64,000 nt of DNA from Cephalotus follicularis (Eukaryota > Streptophyta > Magnoliopsida > Oxalidales > Cephalotaceae), in contig BDDD01000271.1 in assembly GCA_001972305.1 (NCBI GenBank), positions 391,091 to 455,090 on the forward strand. Direction: 5' to 3'. Positions 11,850 through 22,267 of this stretch are shown here, one piece after another. A program made the position numbers and the translations under genes. Below the pieces are notes generated by a model that saw only the letters and a list, made by a program, of their open reading frames with translations, had not been told where the DNA came from and did not search any database. Position 1 is the stretch's first letter. Each line of letters begins with the position of its first letter.

Positions 11850-11918
11850 CAGTCGACTGGTGTCATTGGACAGTCAACTGGATCACAGATCGTCGACTAG
11901 ACCAGGACACCAGTTGGC
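11850..11918. repeat. GTCGAC-core boxes just upstream of the copia A env-like ORF
   Basis: Four boxes (cagtcgactg, cagtcaactg, cgtcgacta, cagttggct) spaced about 20-21 bp lie roughly 120 bp upstream of the ORF start on the minus strand. Their form is that of the copia A LTR boxes. Extra boxes at the 5' side of env are described for env-bearing Sireviruses. Confidence 0.75.
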
Positions 11919-12252
11919 TAGAATCTGCAGAAATTGAAATTGGCAGATTTGGGTCTTTTCTTTGATCCGAAGAAATCATAGTCAGCTATTATTAATTAAT
12001 AGTGACTTAGATATTTGAGCATTTTGATATGATTGAGTTGAAAACTCAATGTTTGATGCAAGACATGAATTAAAAAATTTATGCATCCAATCATATAATT
12101 GCATTTAAAATTTATAGCACATACACACATACCAATTATCATGACATGTACAAAACGAAAAAACACTTACTACACATGTGCTCACTGGTCATATTTATAT
12201 CTTGATGTTCCATAGTACCATTTCCTTTGAGCACACCTACAAAGTAAGAAAT
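11919..12252. other. Gag to env-like junction where pol is missing
   Basis: About 330 bp of AT-rich sequence where 4 kb of pol would be expected. Gag ends with the WVPK motif typical of the gag-protease border. The next 80 bases minus-wise still resemble the copia B sequence after gag (gtgtgctcaaagg against gtgtgcttgaagg). After that, similarity to pol ends. The deletion point is probably near 12180. Confidence 0.55.
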
Positions 12253-13921
12253 TTAAACTTTTGGTACCCAAATAAATTTGGGTCCTTGAGCGTTAGTCAC
12301 AAAAGTTTCTTTCGAAACCCAAATTTTCTTAGTTTTACCATAACAACGATTATTTCTATAAAAGCATGAAGTAGATACATGTCCTAATCTACCACAATAA
12401 TTACAAGACATTTTTGGCTCTCTTTTCTTAACAAAAAAATTCTTAAAATGTTTGACATTCTTCATTTCTTCGTAGCCAAGATCGGCTTTGTCAAACACAC
12501 ACCTTTGGAGTCCTAACAAATTATCCAACTTGTCGCTACTATTAGAAAATTTAGAAAATGTTTTCTTCAAAGCATCAATTTCAATTTTTAGCTTTTCATT
12601 ATCTTCCAATGAATCAATTGATAATTTTGAGGAAACATTTAGAATTTCAATCTCATTCATGTAAAAGCTATTTTTATCTTTTAGAGATTCAATTTCATTT
12701 AAATACTTGCTATTCTCACTCTTTAAATCATCAATATCTTTAGACATGGATATAGCATTTTTCTTTAGAGTCTTATTTTTCAAACAAACATTTTCATATT
12801 CAACATATAAATTTTCATAAGCATTTTGCAATTCATCGAAAGTAAAATTTACCTCATTTTCTTCCTCATCCTCAATTGCCATGTAGGCAATGTGTGCAAC
12901 CTCTTCATCACTTTCCTCTTCGGAGCTTGAGGAATCGCTATCCGACCATGTGGCTACTATCGCATTCTTCTTCTTGAAGTATTCATTCTTTTTCTTGAAT
13001 TGCTCTTTCTTTGTAAGGTTTGGAAACTCGTTTTTGAAGTGGCCGGGCTTTTTGCATTCGTAGCATGTTGGTTCTTCCCTTTTGCTTGACTCTTCATCTT
13101 GAGGGAAATTCTTTTTGAAAGTATTTCTCCCTTTTTGATTTTTGAGAAACCTTTTAAATTGGGAAGTGATAAGTGCCACATCTCCATCTTGATCACTTTC
13201 ACTATCTTCCTTTGAAGCTTTAAAAGCGATTGACTTCTTCTTCTTGACTTCCACATTCTCATGATTCTTCATTGTTGTCTCATGTGTCATTAAGGAACCA
13301 AGGAGTTGTTTGTGGAAGAGTGGAAAGGTCCTTAGCCTCCTCAATTGCCGTCACCTTTGGAGTCCAAATCTTCGGCAAGCATCTTAAAATTTTTCTTACA
13401 AGCTCTTGGTTAGAATATGATTTGCCAAGATTCTTAAGAGAGTTAATAATAGTAGCAAATCGAGAAAACATATCACTAATACACTCATTATCATGCATCA
13501 CAAATAATTCATACTCATGTACAAGCATGCTTATTATAGATTCCTTAACTTGATTCGTGCCTTCATATGTGACTTCTAACAAATCCCACATTTCTTTTGC
13601 CGAATCACAAGAAGATATCCGATTAAATTCATTCGGGCCAACGGCACAAAATAAAACGTGTTTGGCTTTAGAATTTAATTGGAGCATCCTAAAATCATTG
13701 TCATTATATTCATTTTCAGGTTTAGGAGAGACTACTCCTTCTATTGTTCTTGTGGGCATTCTAGGACCATTAACAATTATATGCCACAATTGATAGTCAA
13801 GGGATTTTAAAAATATTGTCATCCTAGTCTTCCAAAAACTATAGTTAATTCCATCAAAGAAAGGAGGTCTAGTAATGGAGGAACCTTCTAATCCTATGTT
13901 TAGATTCATTTGGTTTGCCAT
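12253..13921 (-). pseudogene. Copia A gag (capsid and zinc-knuckle region), frameshifted
   Basis: Starts at 13921. Residues 15-45 or so hold RPPFFDGINYSFWKTRM, the conserved N-terminal gag motif of Sirevirus-type copia elements; a UBN2-like capsid domain (KEMWDLLEVTYEGT) follows. A frameshift lies in the 13280-13344 overlap, after which the second frame runs to 12253. It has a first knuckle with its last Cys replaced by Phe (CYECKKPGHFKNEF), long acidic and coiled-coil stretches, an intact CNYCGRLGHVSTSC knuckle and a WVPK end. Known role: particle formation and RNA packaging. One indel prevents a full product, yet no other stop is seen over 550 codons, so decay is recent. Confidence 0.88.
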
Positions 13922-13963
13922 GGATCTTTATATCTCTAACAATTAAGAATAATGAGATATCCT

Positions 13964-13974
13964 CTCTGATACCA
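13964..13974 (-). other. Primer-binding site of copia A/B (initiator tRNA-Met type)
   Basis: On the minus strand TGGTATCAGAG, the usual plant tRNA-iMet complement, lies 2 bp inside the LTR edge at 13977. This fixes element orientation and the LTR boundary. Confidence 0.9.
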
Positions 13975-13976
13975 AT

Positions 13977-15192
13977 TGAAAAGACTATATGGCAACTTTA
14001 AACAAGTAATTTTGTATGCGGAAATTAACAAATTAAACTATGAAACTAAACAATCACACAATAACAAGTAATGCAATAGTAAATAAAGAGATAAGAGTTA
14101 GAAGGTGTGCAAACGAATTTATAGTGGTTCGGCAAATCCGAGCCTACGTCCACTTTCTCAAGAACCCCTTGAGTTTCCACTAACTCCCCAAATTCACTAG
14201 GGTTCAATCCCCTATTACAATTGAAGTATAAAATGTAGTGTTTGTAGCTAAACCTCTCACAGGTTGGATATTACAAGATAATTGCTCAATTCAGTTACGA
14301 CAAGAAAATTGCTCAAAGTGTGAAGAGAAAGCTCTTTGAATTTGATTTGATCTTTGTATATTTGTTTTGCTTGATCTTTGTATGTTTGATGTTCTGCACT
14401 TGTTTTTCCACACCTTCTCAGAGGTTTCAGTCTTCCTTTTATAGCCATAAAAGGTTTGTAGTCATTGCTTGATTTGTGGAAGATTTTGATTAATAAATGT
14501 ATAGTTGCAATCTTTGATTTTTGTTTCTGCTGGTATAAAGACGTCGACTTCTTTCTAAAAGGCGTCGATGACTTTGTAGCTGATAGCCGTTGTAGTGCTT
14601 GAACTAGCCGTTCCTGGTTTCCTGGGTCTTGTTTATTTAAAAAGACGTCGACTTCTTTTCAAAAGGCGTCGATGTCTTTTCTGGGAAATCTCCAGGTATT
14701 ACACTTTGAGCATCTCGTCGACTTCTTCTGCAATACTCGATGTGTTTTCTGGGAAATCCAGTTTGCTCTAGAAAGGCGTCGATGTCCATTGAAAGGCGTC
14801 GATGTTTTTCGTACGGACGTCGATGTCTTTACTGATAAACGTCGATGTCATTGCACGAAAATGTCCTGTAACTTTGGCACCTAAAGACGTCGATGTCTTT
14901 GGGTTAGGGATCGACGTCTTTCGTACGGACGTCGATGTTTTTGCCTTTAGAAGTCGATGTCATCTTGTGAATTTGTCCTGTAACTTCTGGCATGAAAGTC
15001 GTCAATGTCTTCTTGGAAGGTGTCGATGTCTTTCTGTACGGACGTCGATGTTATTCCTGGAAGGTCGATGTTTTCTTCTGCATATGGTATATAACTTTGA
15101 TATTGAATTTGTAATTCCTTGCACATCAAGTAGACTTTGTTAAATGCAAATATGTTATCATCAAAACAAGGATTGAGACTAAATCGTCAACA
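13977..15192 (-). repeat. LTR shared by copia A (5') and copia B (3'), 1216 bp
   Basis: On the minus strand it starts TGTTGACGATTTAG at 15192, directly after the copia B polypurine tract, and ends ...GTCTTTTCA at 13977, next to the copia A primer-binding site. It therefore acts as the copia B 3' LTR and borders copia A gag. The last 205 bp (minus sense) match the copia A LTR; the first 890 bp match 21373-22267. I infer fusion by recombination between the copia A LTR and an inserted copia B LTR. Confidence 0.82.
14540..15070. repeat. Copia B LTR box array (GACGTCGACTTC / GGCGTCGATGTC)
   Basis: Around 17 boxes, mostly in pairs or runs 20-21 bp apart: 14540/14561, 14644/14665, 14714/14735, 14775/14795/14816/14838 and more to 15070. 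The core is GTCGA[CT]; flanks are unlike copia A (GACG...TCTTT). Repeated at 21615-22147. Confidence 0.9.
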
Positions 15193-15480
15193 ATCTCCCC
15201 CTTTTTGATGATGACAAAAATTTGCTCAAAAAACATAAATTAAAGTAATACCAATATAAGAAACATAAGAGAAAATAAATAGATATATCTTTAGCAGAGA
15301 TTATATTGAGTATGCAATATTCAAATAAGTCATAAATTATGCTTCCTTGAACATTTTCTCCAAAATGTGAGACTTTTCTCCAAGTTAACATTAGCTTGAG
15401 AGTTTTAAGCCCTAAACTCCCTTTTGTTCTCCCCTTTTGACACTAACATATATTTTGAGCTTATTCTCCCCCTTTTTTGT
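15193..15480 (-). promoter_or_regulatory. Clustered polypurine tracts of copia B
   Basis: Minus-strand CAAAAAGGGGGAGA-type tracts lie at 15193-15207 (touching the LTR), near 15431 and near 15463. The arrangement is the same as in copia A. Confidence 0.8.
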
Positions 15481-15803
15481 ATAGCATCAAAAAGTACTAC
15501 AAAAAGGCAGAAAATGTTAGCTGCCCCTTAATATAAGGAAGGGTGAAAAGTATCGGCAATGAATATTAGAAACCACATATTATATCATAAACTCATTCAT
15601 TCAACACAATTATATCAAAAACATAAACAATCATTCACAACATCATTTCATAAACACAAATCCATGAACACATAAACATTTCATTAATATCATAAAATTC
15701 ATTGACAACATTGTCTATTACAAACAGAAATTTTATAAAGGAAATACAAATGAACATCAAGGTTCATTAAAACAGCAACAAAAACAGCAACAAACAATCA
15801 AGA
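15481..15803. other. Copia B 3' untranslated region
   Basis: AT-rich, non-coding, with repeated 'cataaacaatcattca' and 'cattaatatcataa' words. It separates the env-like ORF from the polypurine tracts. Confidence 0.6.
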
Positions 15804-17174
15804 TCATTCAGCAGGAGCAGGGGTATCGGAATCGGAGGATTCATCGCCTTCATCGCCCGAAGTGTCTTCGCAACGATCGATAATCTTGGAGTTGGCAAGC
15901 TTACATTCAATTCTTTTAAGACACCTCTTAACGACTCTTAGATCGTAGTAGATGCCTTCATCAACATTCTCGTACTCGGAATGAAGTATTTTATGATCTT
16001 CCGCCAAACTACCGAGTCGCGTGTTGATTTTCTTAAATTTAGCATCAAACGAAGCTTGCATGGAAGCAAACTGAGATTGCATGAACTCCATCATCCTGTC
16101 ATAATCAGTGGTGGATGAGGAGCTTTGAGCTGGGGGCTGAGCAGGGGCAGCTTGTTCTTGAGCTTCCCAAGGAGGGTTGTCCTCTTGCTCTTCCCTTGCA
16201 ATCCTTGGTGCATGATCCGCTTTGGGGCAGTAGGTCCAGATACCTTCCTGTTTCTTCCACCCCATCCGATTCAATGTGCTCTTATTGTATGTGTCTTCTT
16301 TCTTTAGCTTTGTTGCAACTTCTCCTTCTAGCCGAATGTGAAAGTGTTGGAAGACTTTGGTAAGTATAGAGCCAAAAGGAAGAACGGATTTCTTTTGTGA
16401 AAAAGCTCTAACCATAGTCTTAAGCATAAGGAGAGGGAAACAAAACTCAATTTTTGAAAGAATGCACCACATAAGAAAAACTTGCATTCTTGACAACTTA
16501 GCATACCCTCCACCGGTGGGTAAGATTTGATGAACAATGAGATGGTGGAGGAGTCTATGATCTACTGACAAACGATTTGTGGTCAGTGCCATATTTGGGT
16601 GTACGTTTGGATCGTTAGGGTACAAAATTGACAAGATTTGGTTAGGGTGAAAACCCTCAACCTCCGGTCACTTCTTGTGTTCAAAGACATAGAGACCGGT
16701 GTGTGGAATATGTAGAATGGAAGCTAGAATCCTAGCATTTAAGTAAATTCTTTCTCCTTTAACAGAAGAAGAAAGGGCAAAATCTTCATTTTGGTTAGAA
16801 GCCATCCTAAGGTTAGAATAGAATTCTTTGACCAATTTGATATAGAAAGGGTCATAGATTTGAACAAGAGGAATAAGATTGAGGTCCTCTAACCAAGATA
16901 CAAAGGAGAATTCAGAAGAACAGAAGTTTAAGTCTCTGTTTCTCCCTCCCATCACCCTTTTGTCAACAAAAGCTACACTTCTCAAAGGAATGGGGGCTTG
17001 CTCTTCGGATTCGGAATCCGATTGGAGAGCAGGGTCGGGAGATGGTTCTCCAATCTCAAGCCTCTGCTTTTTAGCAGATTTCGGAGGATGAGATGAGGAA
17101 GCACCTGTCTTTTTGCCAACCCGTTTTGATCTGACCATTTTGTCGAACAGATGGTGTGCACAAGAGAAATACAC
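15804..17174 (-). pseudogene. Copia B env-position ORF (plant 'envelope-like' / putative plant transposon protein)
   Basis: One frame from 17174 to 15804, broken only by a TGA at 16668-16670. The likely start is the ATG near 17138, giving the basic MVRSKRVGKKTG N-terminus. Next come an acidic serine-rich stretch, a folded part with FVSWLEDLNLIPL and ILASILHIPHTG, then a proline/glutamine-rich linker and a C-terminal coiled-coil-like region (MMEFMQSQFASMQASF) ending in an acidic tail. Order and position match the copia A counterpart. I see no signal peptide or strong membrane span, so the name reflects position and family resemblance, not proven function. With one stop, the gene is nearly intact. 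Confidence 0.68.
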
Positions 17175-17346
17175 AGAGAATGATAAAATAGACGGATTTG
17201 GACAAGACGAAAACAGATTTTGAAGATGGAGAAGTAGACAGGGAGTGATTTACGACCTAATAGATGATTTTTTGAAGAAAAACGGAGAGAGACGAAATTT
17301 TTTAAAAAACTCAGAAATGGAGGCAAAGTGAGGGAATGAACATGAG

Positions 17347-17616
17347 GTCGACTTTTTATGAAGAATTCGATTTCCTAGAAAAAGACGTCGACGTGATTTG
17401 AAAAGAGGTCGACGTGATCTTTAAAATATAGCTGCAAAAACGGTGCATTTTTAAACGCATCGCCGCGATTTAAAAGTAGTCGACGCGTTTCAGTGAAATA
17501 CAAAGGGATCGACATTTTTCATAAAGGATCGACGTGATTTTCATAAGCAGAATTTTTCCAGAAAAGGAGTCGACGCGTTTTAGTAAGGCATAAAATTTCC
17601 AGAAAAGAAGTCGACT
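17347..17616. repeat. GTCGAC-core boxes upstream of the copia B env-like ORF
   Basis: Cores at 17347, about 17366, 17387, 17408 and further copies to 17616 (gtcgacgcg, gatcgacgtg, gtcgactct). Intervals in the first run are 19-21 bp. They lie 170-450 bp upstream of the ORF in minus sense, directly after pol. Confidence 0.85.
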
Positions 17617-17726
17617 CTTTTGTAAAACAGAACAGAAAAATCAACCAAAAACAGAACAAAAACTGAAAATCAAACATCACGTCAAATATGCATTCAATCT
17701 AACATATCATTCAGACATCATAAACA

Positions 17727-19181
17727 TCACTCAATCTCACATAAACCTAATTCTCCTCTAAACTTAGAAAAAGTATTCTCATCTAAGGGTTTTGTGAAAA
17801 TGTCCGCGACTTGTTCTTCAGTCGGGACGAAAACTAACTCTATATCTCCCTTTTCAATATGGTCTTTAATGAAGTTATATCTAATGTCTATGTGCTTGGT
17901 TCTTGAGTGATGAACGGGATTTTTCCCTAGGCAAATAGCACTAGTGTTATCACACCTAATTGGTACTTTTTCAAAAGTAAAACCATAATCAAGGAGTTGT
18001 TGCTTCATCCACATTACTTGTGCGCAAAAACTACCTGCAGCAATGTATTCAGCTTCAGTAGTTGAAAGAGCTACTGAATTTTGTTTCTTGCTAAACCAAG
18101 AAATGAGCATATTGCCTAAGAATTGACAAGTACCACTTGTGCTCTTTCTATCCACTTTATATCCTCCGAAATCGGCATCGAAGTAAGTGTGAAGGTTAAA
18201 TGATGATTTTCTAGGATACCATAATCCTAAGGTCGGTGTATATGCTAAATATTTGAAAATGCGTTTTACGACATGCAAATGTGATTCTTTTGGATAAGCT
18301 TGAAATCTAGCACACAAACAAACACTAAACAATATATCCGGCCTACTTGCCATTAAATAGAGCAAAGATCCTATCATACTCCTATATAGTTTTTTATCGA
18401 TTGACTTACCTTGCTAATCTTTGTCAAGCTTAGTTGTTGTGCTCATGGGTGTCTTGCTCTTTTTAGCACTCTTCATCCCAAATCTCTTAAGTAGGTCCTT
18501 GACATACTTTGCTTGATTGATGAAGATGCCTTCCTCCAATTGTTTGACTTCAAGTCCGAGGAAATAATTGAGCTCACCCATCATGCTCATCTCGAATTCC
18601 ACCTGCATAATCTTAGCAAAGTTTTTGCATAAGTTTTTGTTAGTAGACCCGAATATGATATCATCTACATACACTTGAACAATCAAAATTTCATTATTGA
18701 CAGATTTTGTAAAAAGAGTAATGTCAATAGTGTCTCTTTTAAAACCATTTTCAAGTAAATATCCACTAAGCTTTTCATACCAAGCTCTTGGAGCTTGTTT
18801 TAGGCCATACAAAGCCTTTGAAAGCTTGAAAACATGGTTCGGATAATGGGGGTTTTCAAATCCGGGAGGTTGTTCCACATACACTTCCTCCTTAATTAAC
18901 CCATTTAAAAACGCACTTTTGACATCCATTTGAAAGAGAGTAAAATCTTTAAAAGATACATATGCAAGCAACATGCGAATTGATTCTAATCTTGCTACCG
19001 GTGCATATGATTCATCAAAGTCTATTCCTTCTTCTTGGGAATAACCCTTAGCAACAAGTCTAGCCTTGTTCCTAATTACAATACCTTGGTCATCTACCTT
19101 ATTCCTATATACCCATTTTGTACCTATTATATTTTGATTACTAGGTCTAGGTACTAAGTTCCATACTTTACTCCTTTCAAA
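17727..19181 (-). pseudogene. Copia B reverse transcriptase and RNase H
   Basis: Same frame as the upstream integrase and gag. The reverse transcriptase entry motif [20 protein letters not shown] lies before 18974, then [26 protein letters not shown] and the catalytic YVDDI. RNase H has the A/S-type YFDADFGG, TTEAEYIA and the C-terminal TKPLDENTF. An in-frame TAG lies at 18414-18416 and a TAA at 19182-19184 separates it from integrase. Catalytic YVDD is present and no deletion is seen, so before the stops it was probably active. The role in the family is copying element RNA into DNA. Confidence 0.9.
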
Positions 19182-20528
19182 TTAGTTCAATTCCTCTTGC
19201 ATGGAATTGATCCAATTTGCATCTTTTTCGGCCTCATTTATATTTTTAGGCTCGATTTGAGATAGAAATGCAATATAATTATGATTAATGCTACTCCTAG
19301 TGGAAACACCTAATCTAGGGTTACCTATAATAGCTTCATGTGGATGTCCTCTTACCACCTTCGAGGTTTGGTCATGAAGCGCCTCTTGATAGTCTTCTTG
19401 AGGGGTCTCTCCTTCGGTGGACTCCTCCCTTTTTGCTTCATCTATATTAATCTTGCTAACACCATTTTCAATGAAATCTACACAATCATCAACATTAACT
19501 TCTTTTGGAAGTTTAGGGTTAGATTCATCAAAAATAACGTGCATTGATTCTTCAACTAATAGAGTTCTTTTGTTAAAACATCTATAAGCCCTACTAGTGG
19601 AAGAATAACCAAGAAATATGCCTTCGTCGACTTTAGAGTTGAATTTAATAAAACCATTTTCATTACAAAAGTTTTCAAATAAATGATTTTCAAACTCTTT
19701 TCCATGATCACTTCTAATTTTAGAAATTGAAGTGTCTTTTTCATTTTGAACAATTTTACAAAAAATTGAAAATTCTTTAAAAGATTCACTTTTGTGGGCT
19801 AAGAAAATAGTCCATGTATATCTAGAGAAATCGTCTACAATGACCATGGCGTATGATTTTCCTCCTAGGCTTCTAATATCTATTGGTCCAAATAAATCTA
19901 GATGTAAAAGTTGCAAAGGCCTAGTTGTGGATACAATGTTCTTACTTTGAAAAGAAGCTCTAGTTTGTTTACCGTATTGAAATGCATCACAAACTCTATC
20001 CTTTTCAAATCTAATCTTAGGTAGTCCTTTAACTAGATCATGTTTTAAAAGTTTTGAAATAGTTGTCATTCCTACATGACCTAATCTTCTATGCCATAGC
20101 CAACTATCATCATTCATGGAAACTAAACACTTAATATTAACTAAGTCATCTATGTCTACTACATATACATTTCCATGCCTATGTCCAATAAACTTTACTT
20201 GACCACTATTTATGTCTATGACTTTACATAGGTCCTTTTCAAAAATGACCTTACAATCATTGTCACATAATTGACTTATGCTCAATAGATTGTGCTTAAG
20301 TCCATCAACAAATAACACATTATGAATAGAAGTTTTGAGATTACCTATGGAGCCAACACCTTTGATTTTTCCTTTTGCATTGTCTCCGAAAGTTACTTCT
20401 CCTCCTTATTTTGATTCATACTTGACGAATAGACTCTTGTCACCCGTCATATGCTTGGAGCATCCACTATCCAAGTACCATTGTGTCTTCTTGCATAATT
20501 CCTTCAAGCACACCTACAAGCACAAAAT
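19182..20528 (-). pseudogene. Copia B protease and integrase, catalytic core partly deleted
   Basis: Protease: WYLDSGCSKHMTG near 20480, close to the usual DSGCSxHMT site, followed by an in-frame TAA near 20410. GAG-pre-integrase and HHCC region: HRRLGHV is present, but the CDAC pair reads CDAF, so one zinc ligand is lost. The integrase core has the first D (HLDLFGPI) and second D (KIRSDHGKEF). The sequence then jumps from ENFCNENGF straight to KVDEGIFLGYSSTSRAYR. About 100 residues containing the third catalytic acid (Glu) are missing with the frame kept. An in-frame deletion of this kind abolishes strand transfer in this enzyme family. Confidence 0.88.
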
Positions 20529-21372
20529 TCAATTTTTTGTTTGAGGTACCCAACAAGTCTTGGGTCCTTTAGGGTTAGTCAAAATACTTCCTTTCGGAAC
20601 CCAACTTCTTTTTGTTCTAGAGAAGTTCAGATCATTCAATACATTTTGTTTATAAAAACATGAAGTAGAAGTGTGTCCATGGTTACCACAAGTATTGCAA
20701 GACACAACTACATTATTTCTTCTATAAAAACATGATGAAAAAGCATGACCAAATTTACCACAATGTGTACACATGATATTTTTCTTACTCATGGCATTTC
20801 TCCTATGATAACATTGTGAGTGTGTGTGTCCATGTTTACCACAAAAATTGCATGATCTAATTGCATTCTTCCTAAACATGGCATTCTTTTTGTGAAAGCA
20901 AGTAAAGGATGTGTGTCCTATTTTACCACAATAATCACACAACATTTTCTTTTTAATCTTGGCCTTTTCAACCTTTTCCTTTCCAATTTTCTCTTTCCGA
21001 TCAAAGAATGTTTGATAAAGCTTGACATTATTCATTTCTTCAAATCCTAGTCCCGCTTTATCAAATACGCATCTTTGCATTCCAAGAAGTTTTTCAAGCT
21101 TCTCACTACTATTAGAGAATTTTGAAAAGGTTTTCTTTAAGGCTTCTATCTCCTCCTTGAGATTTTTGTTTTCCTTAACAAGGTAAGCTATTTCATTTTC
21201 AAGGAGGTCTACCTCAATTTCATTTGAGGTTTCTTCCTTAGCCACTTTTAGATCATCATTTTCATGTGTCAATGACTTAACCTTTTTGTTTAAAGAAGCA
21301 ATCATAGAACTATATTTTTCTACTAACAAGACAAGTTCGTCATATGTTACCTCATCATTTTCTTCTTCTTCT
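20529..21372 (-). pseudogene. Copia B gag, C-terminal half with four zinc knuckles
   Basis: Starts abruptly at the LTR junction near 21373 with SEEEENDEVTYDEL; residues predicted upstream, up to 21488, are translated LTR. A coiled-coil region is followed by four CX2CX4HX4C knuckles (CDYCGKIGHTSFTC, CNFCGKHGHTHSQC, CTHCGKFGHAFSSC, CNTCGNHGHTSTSC) and the WVPQ border motif. Copia A gag has fewer. The capsid N-terminal half is absent, so particle assembly would fail. Ends at a stop at 20529, in frame with pol. Confidence 0.85.
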
Positions 21373-22267
21373 GAACAAGAAAATAGCTCAAAGTGTGAAG
21401 AGAAAGCTCTTTGAATTTGATTTGATCTTTGCATATTTGTTTTGCTTGATCTTTGTATGTTTGATGTTCTGCACTTGTTTTTCCACACCTTCTCAGAGGT
21501 TTCAGTCTTCCTTTTATAGCCATAAAAGGTTTGTAGTCGTTGCTTGATTTGTGGAAGCTTTTGATTAATAAATGTATAGTTGCAATCTTTGATTTTTGTT
21601 TTTGCTGGTATAAAGACGTCGACTTCTTTCTAAAAGGCGTCGATGTCTTTGTAGCTGATAGCCGTTGTAGTGCTTGAACTAGCCGTTCCTGGTTTCCTGG
21701 GTCTTGTTTATTTAAAAAGACGTCGACTTCTTTTCAAAAGGCGTCGATGTCTTTTCTGGGAAATCTCCAGGTATTACACTTTGAGCATCTCGTCGACTTC
21801 TTCTGTAATACTCGATGTGTTTTCTGGGAAATCTAGGTTGCTCTAGAAAGGCATCGATGTCCATTGAAAGGTGTCGATGTTTTTCGTACGGACGTCGATG
21901 TCTTTACTGATAAACGTCGATGTCATTGCACGAAAATGTCCTGTAACTTTGGCACCTAAAGACGTCGATGTCTTTGGGTTAGGGATCGACGTCTTTCGTA
22001 CGGACGCCGATGTTTTTGCCTTTAGAAGTCGATGTCATCTTGTGAATTTGTCCTGTAACTTCTGGCATGAAAGGCGTCGATGTCTTCTTGGAAGGCGTCG
22101 ATGTCTTTCTGTACGGACGTCGATGTTATTCCTGGATGGTCGATGTTTTCTCCTGCATACGGTATATTACTTTGATATTGAATTTGTAATTCCTTGCACA
22201 TCAAGTAGACTTTGTTAAATGCAAATATGTTATCATCAAAACAAGGATTGAGACTAAATCGTCAACA
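21373..22267 (-). repeat. Copia B 5' LTR, truncated (895 bp)
   Basis: Nearly identical to about 14299-15192. It ends GTCAACA at 22267, next to CACTAGAATCC of the copia A LTR. The left edge joins gag at a shared 'gaacaagaaaa'-like word, which suggests microhomology-mediated deletion. Confidence 0.87.
21615..22147. repeat. Copia B LTR box array, second copy
   Basis: Copy of the 14540-15070 array with the same order of boxes and small differences. For example, GTCGATGAC is restored to GTCGATGTC near 21641, and one GACGTCGATG box reads GACGCCGATG near 22004. Confidence 0.88.

Larger units (their letters stand above)
13977..22267 (-). mobile_element. Copia B: Sirevirus-like element with gag, broken pol and env-like ORF
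   Basis: Minus-strand order: truncated 5' LTR (21373-22267), gag C-terminal half, protease/integrase/reverse transcriptase/RNase H in one frame with several stops, box cluster, env-position ORF, polypurine tracts, 3' LTR. Its right CA end abuts an internal point of the copia A LTR (CACTA at 22268), so it lies inside that LTR. The gag 5' half, leader, primer-binding site and LTR 3' end are deleted at about 21373. Confidence 0.85.

Noticed and set aside
13964-13974. tRNA gene
   Set aside because: Only the short tRNA-iMet complement of a primer-binding site; no cloverleaf around it.
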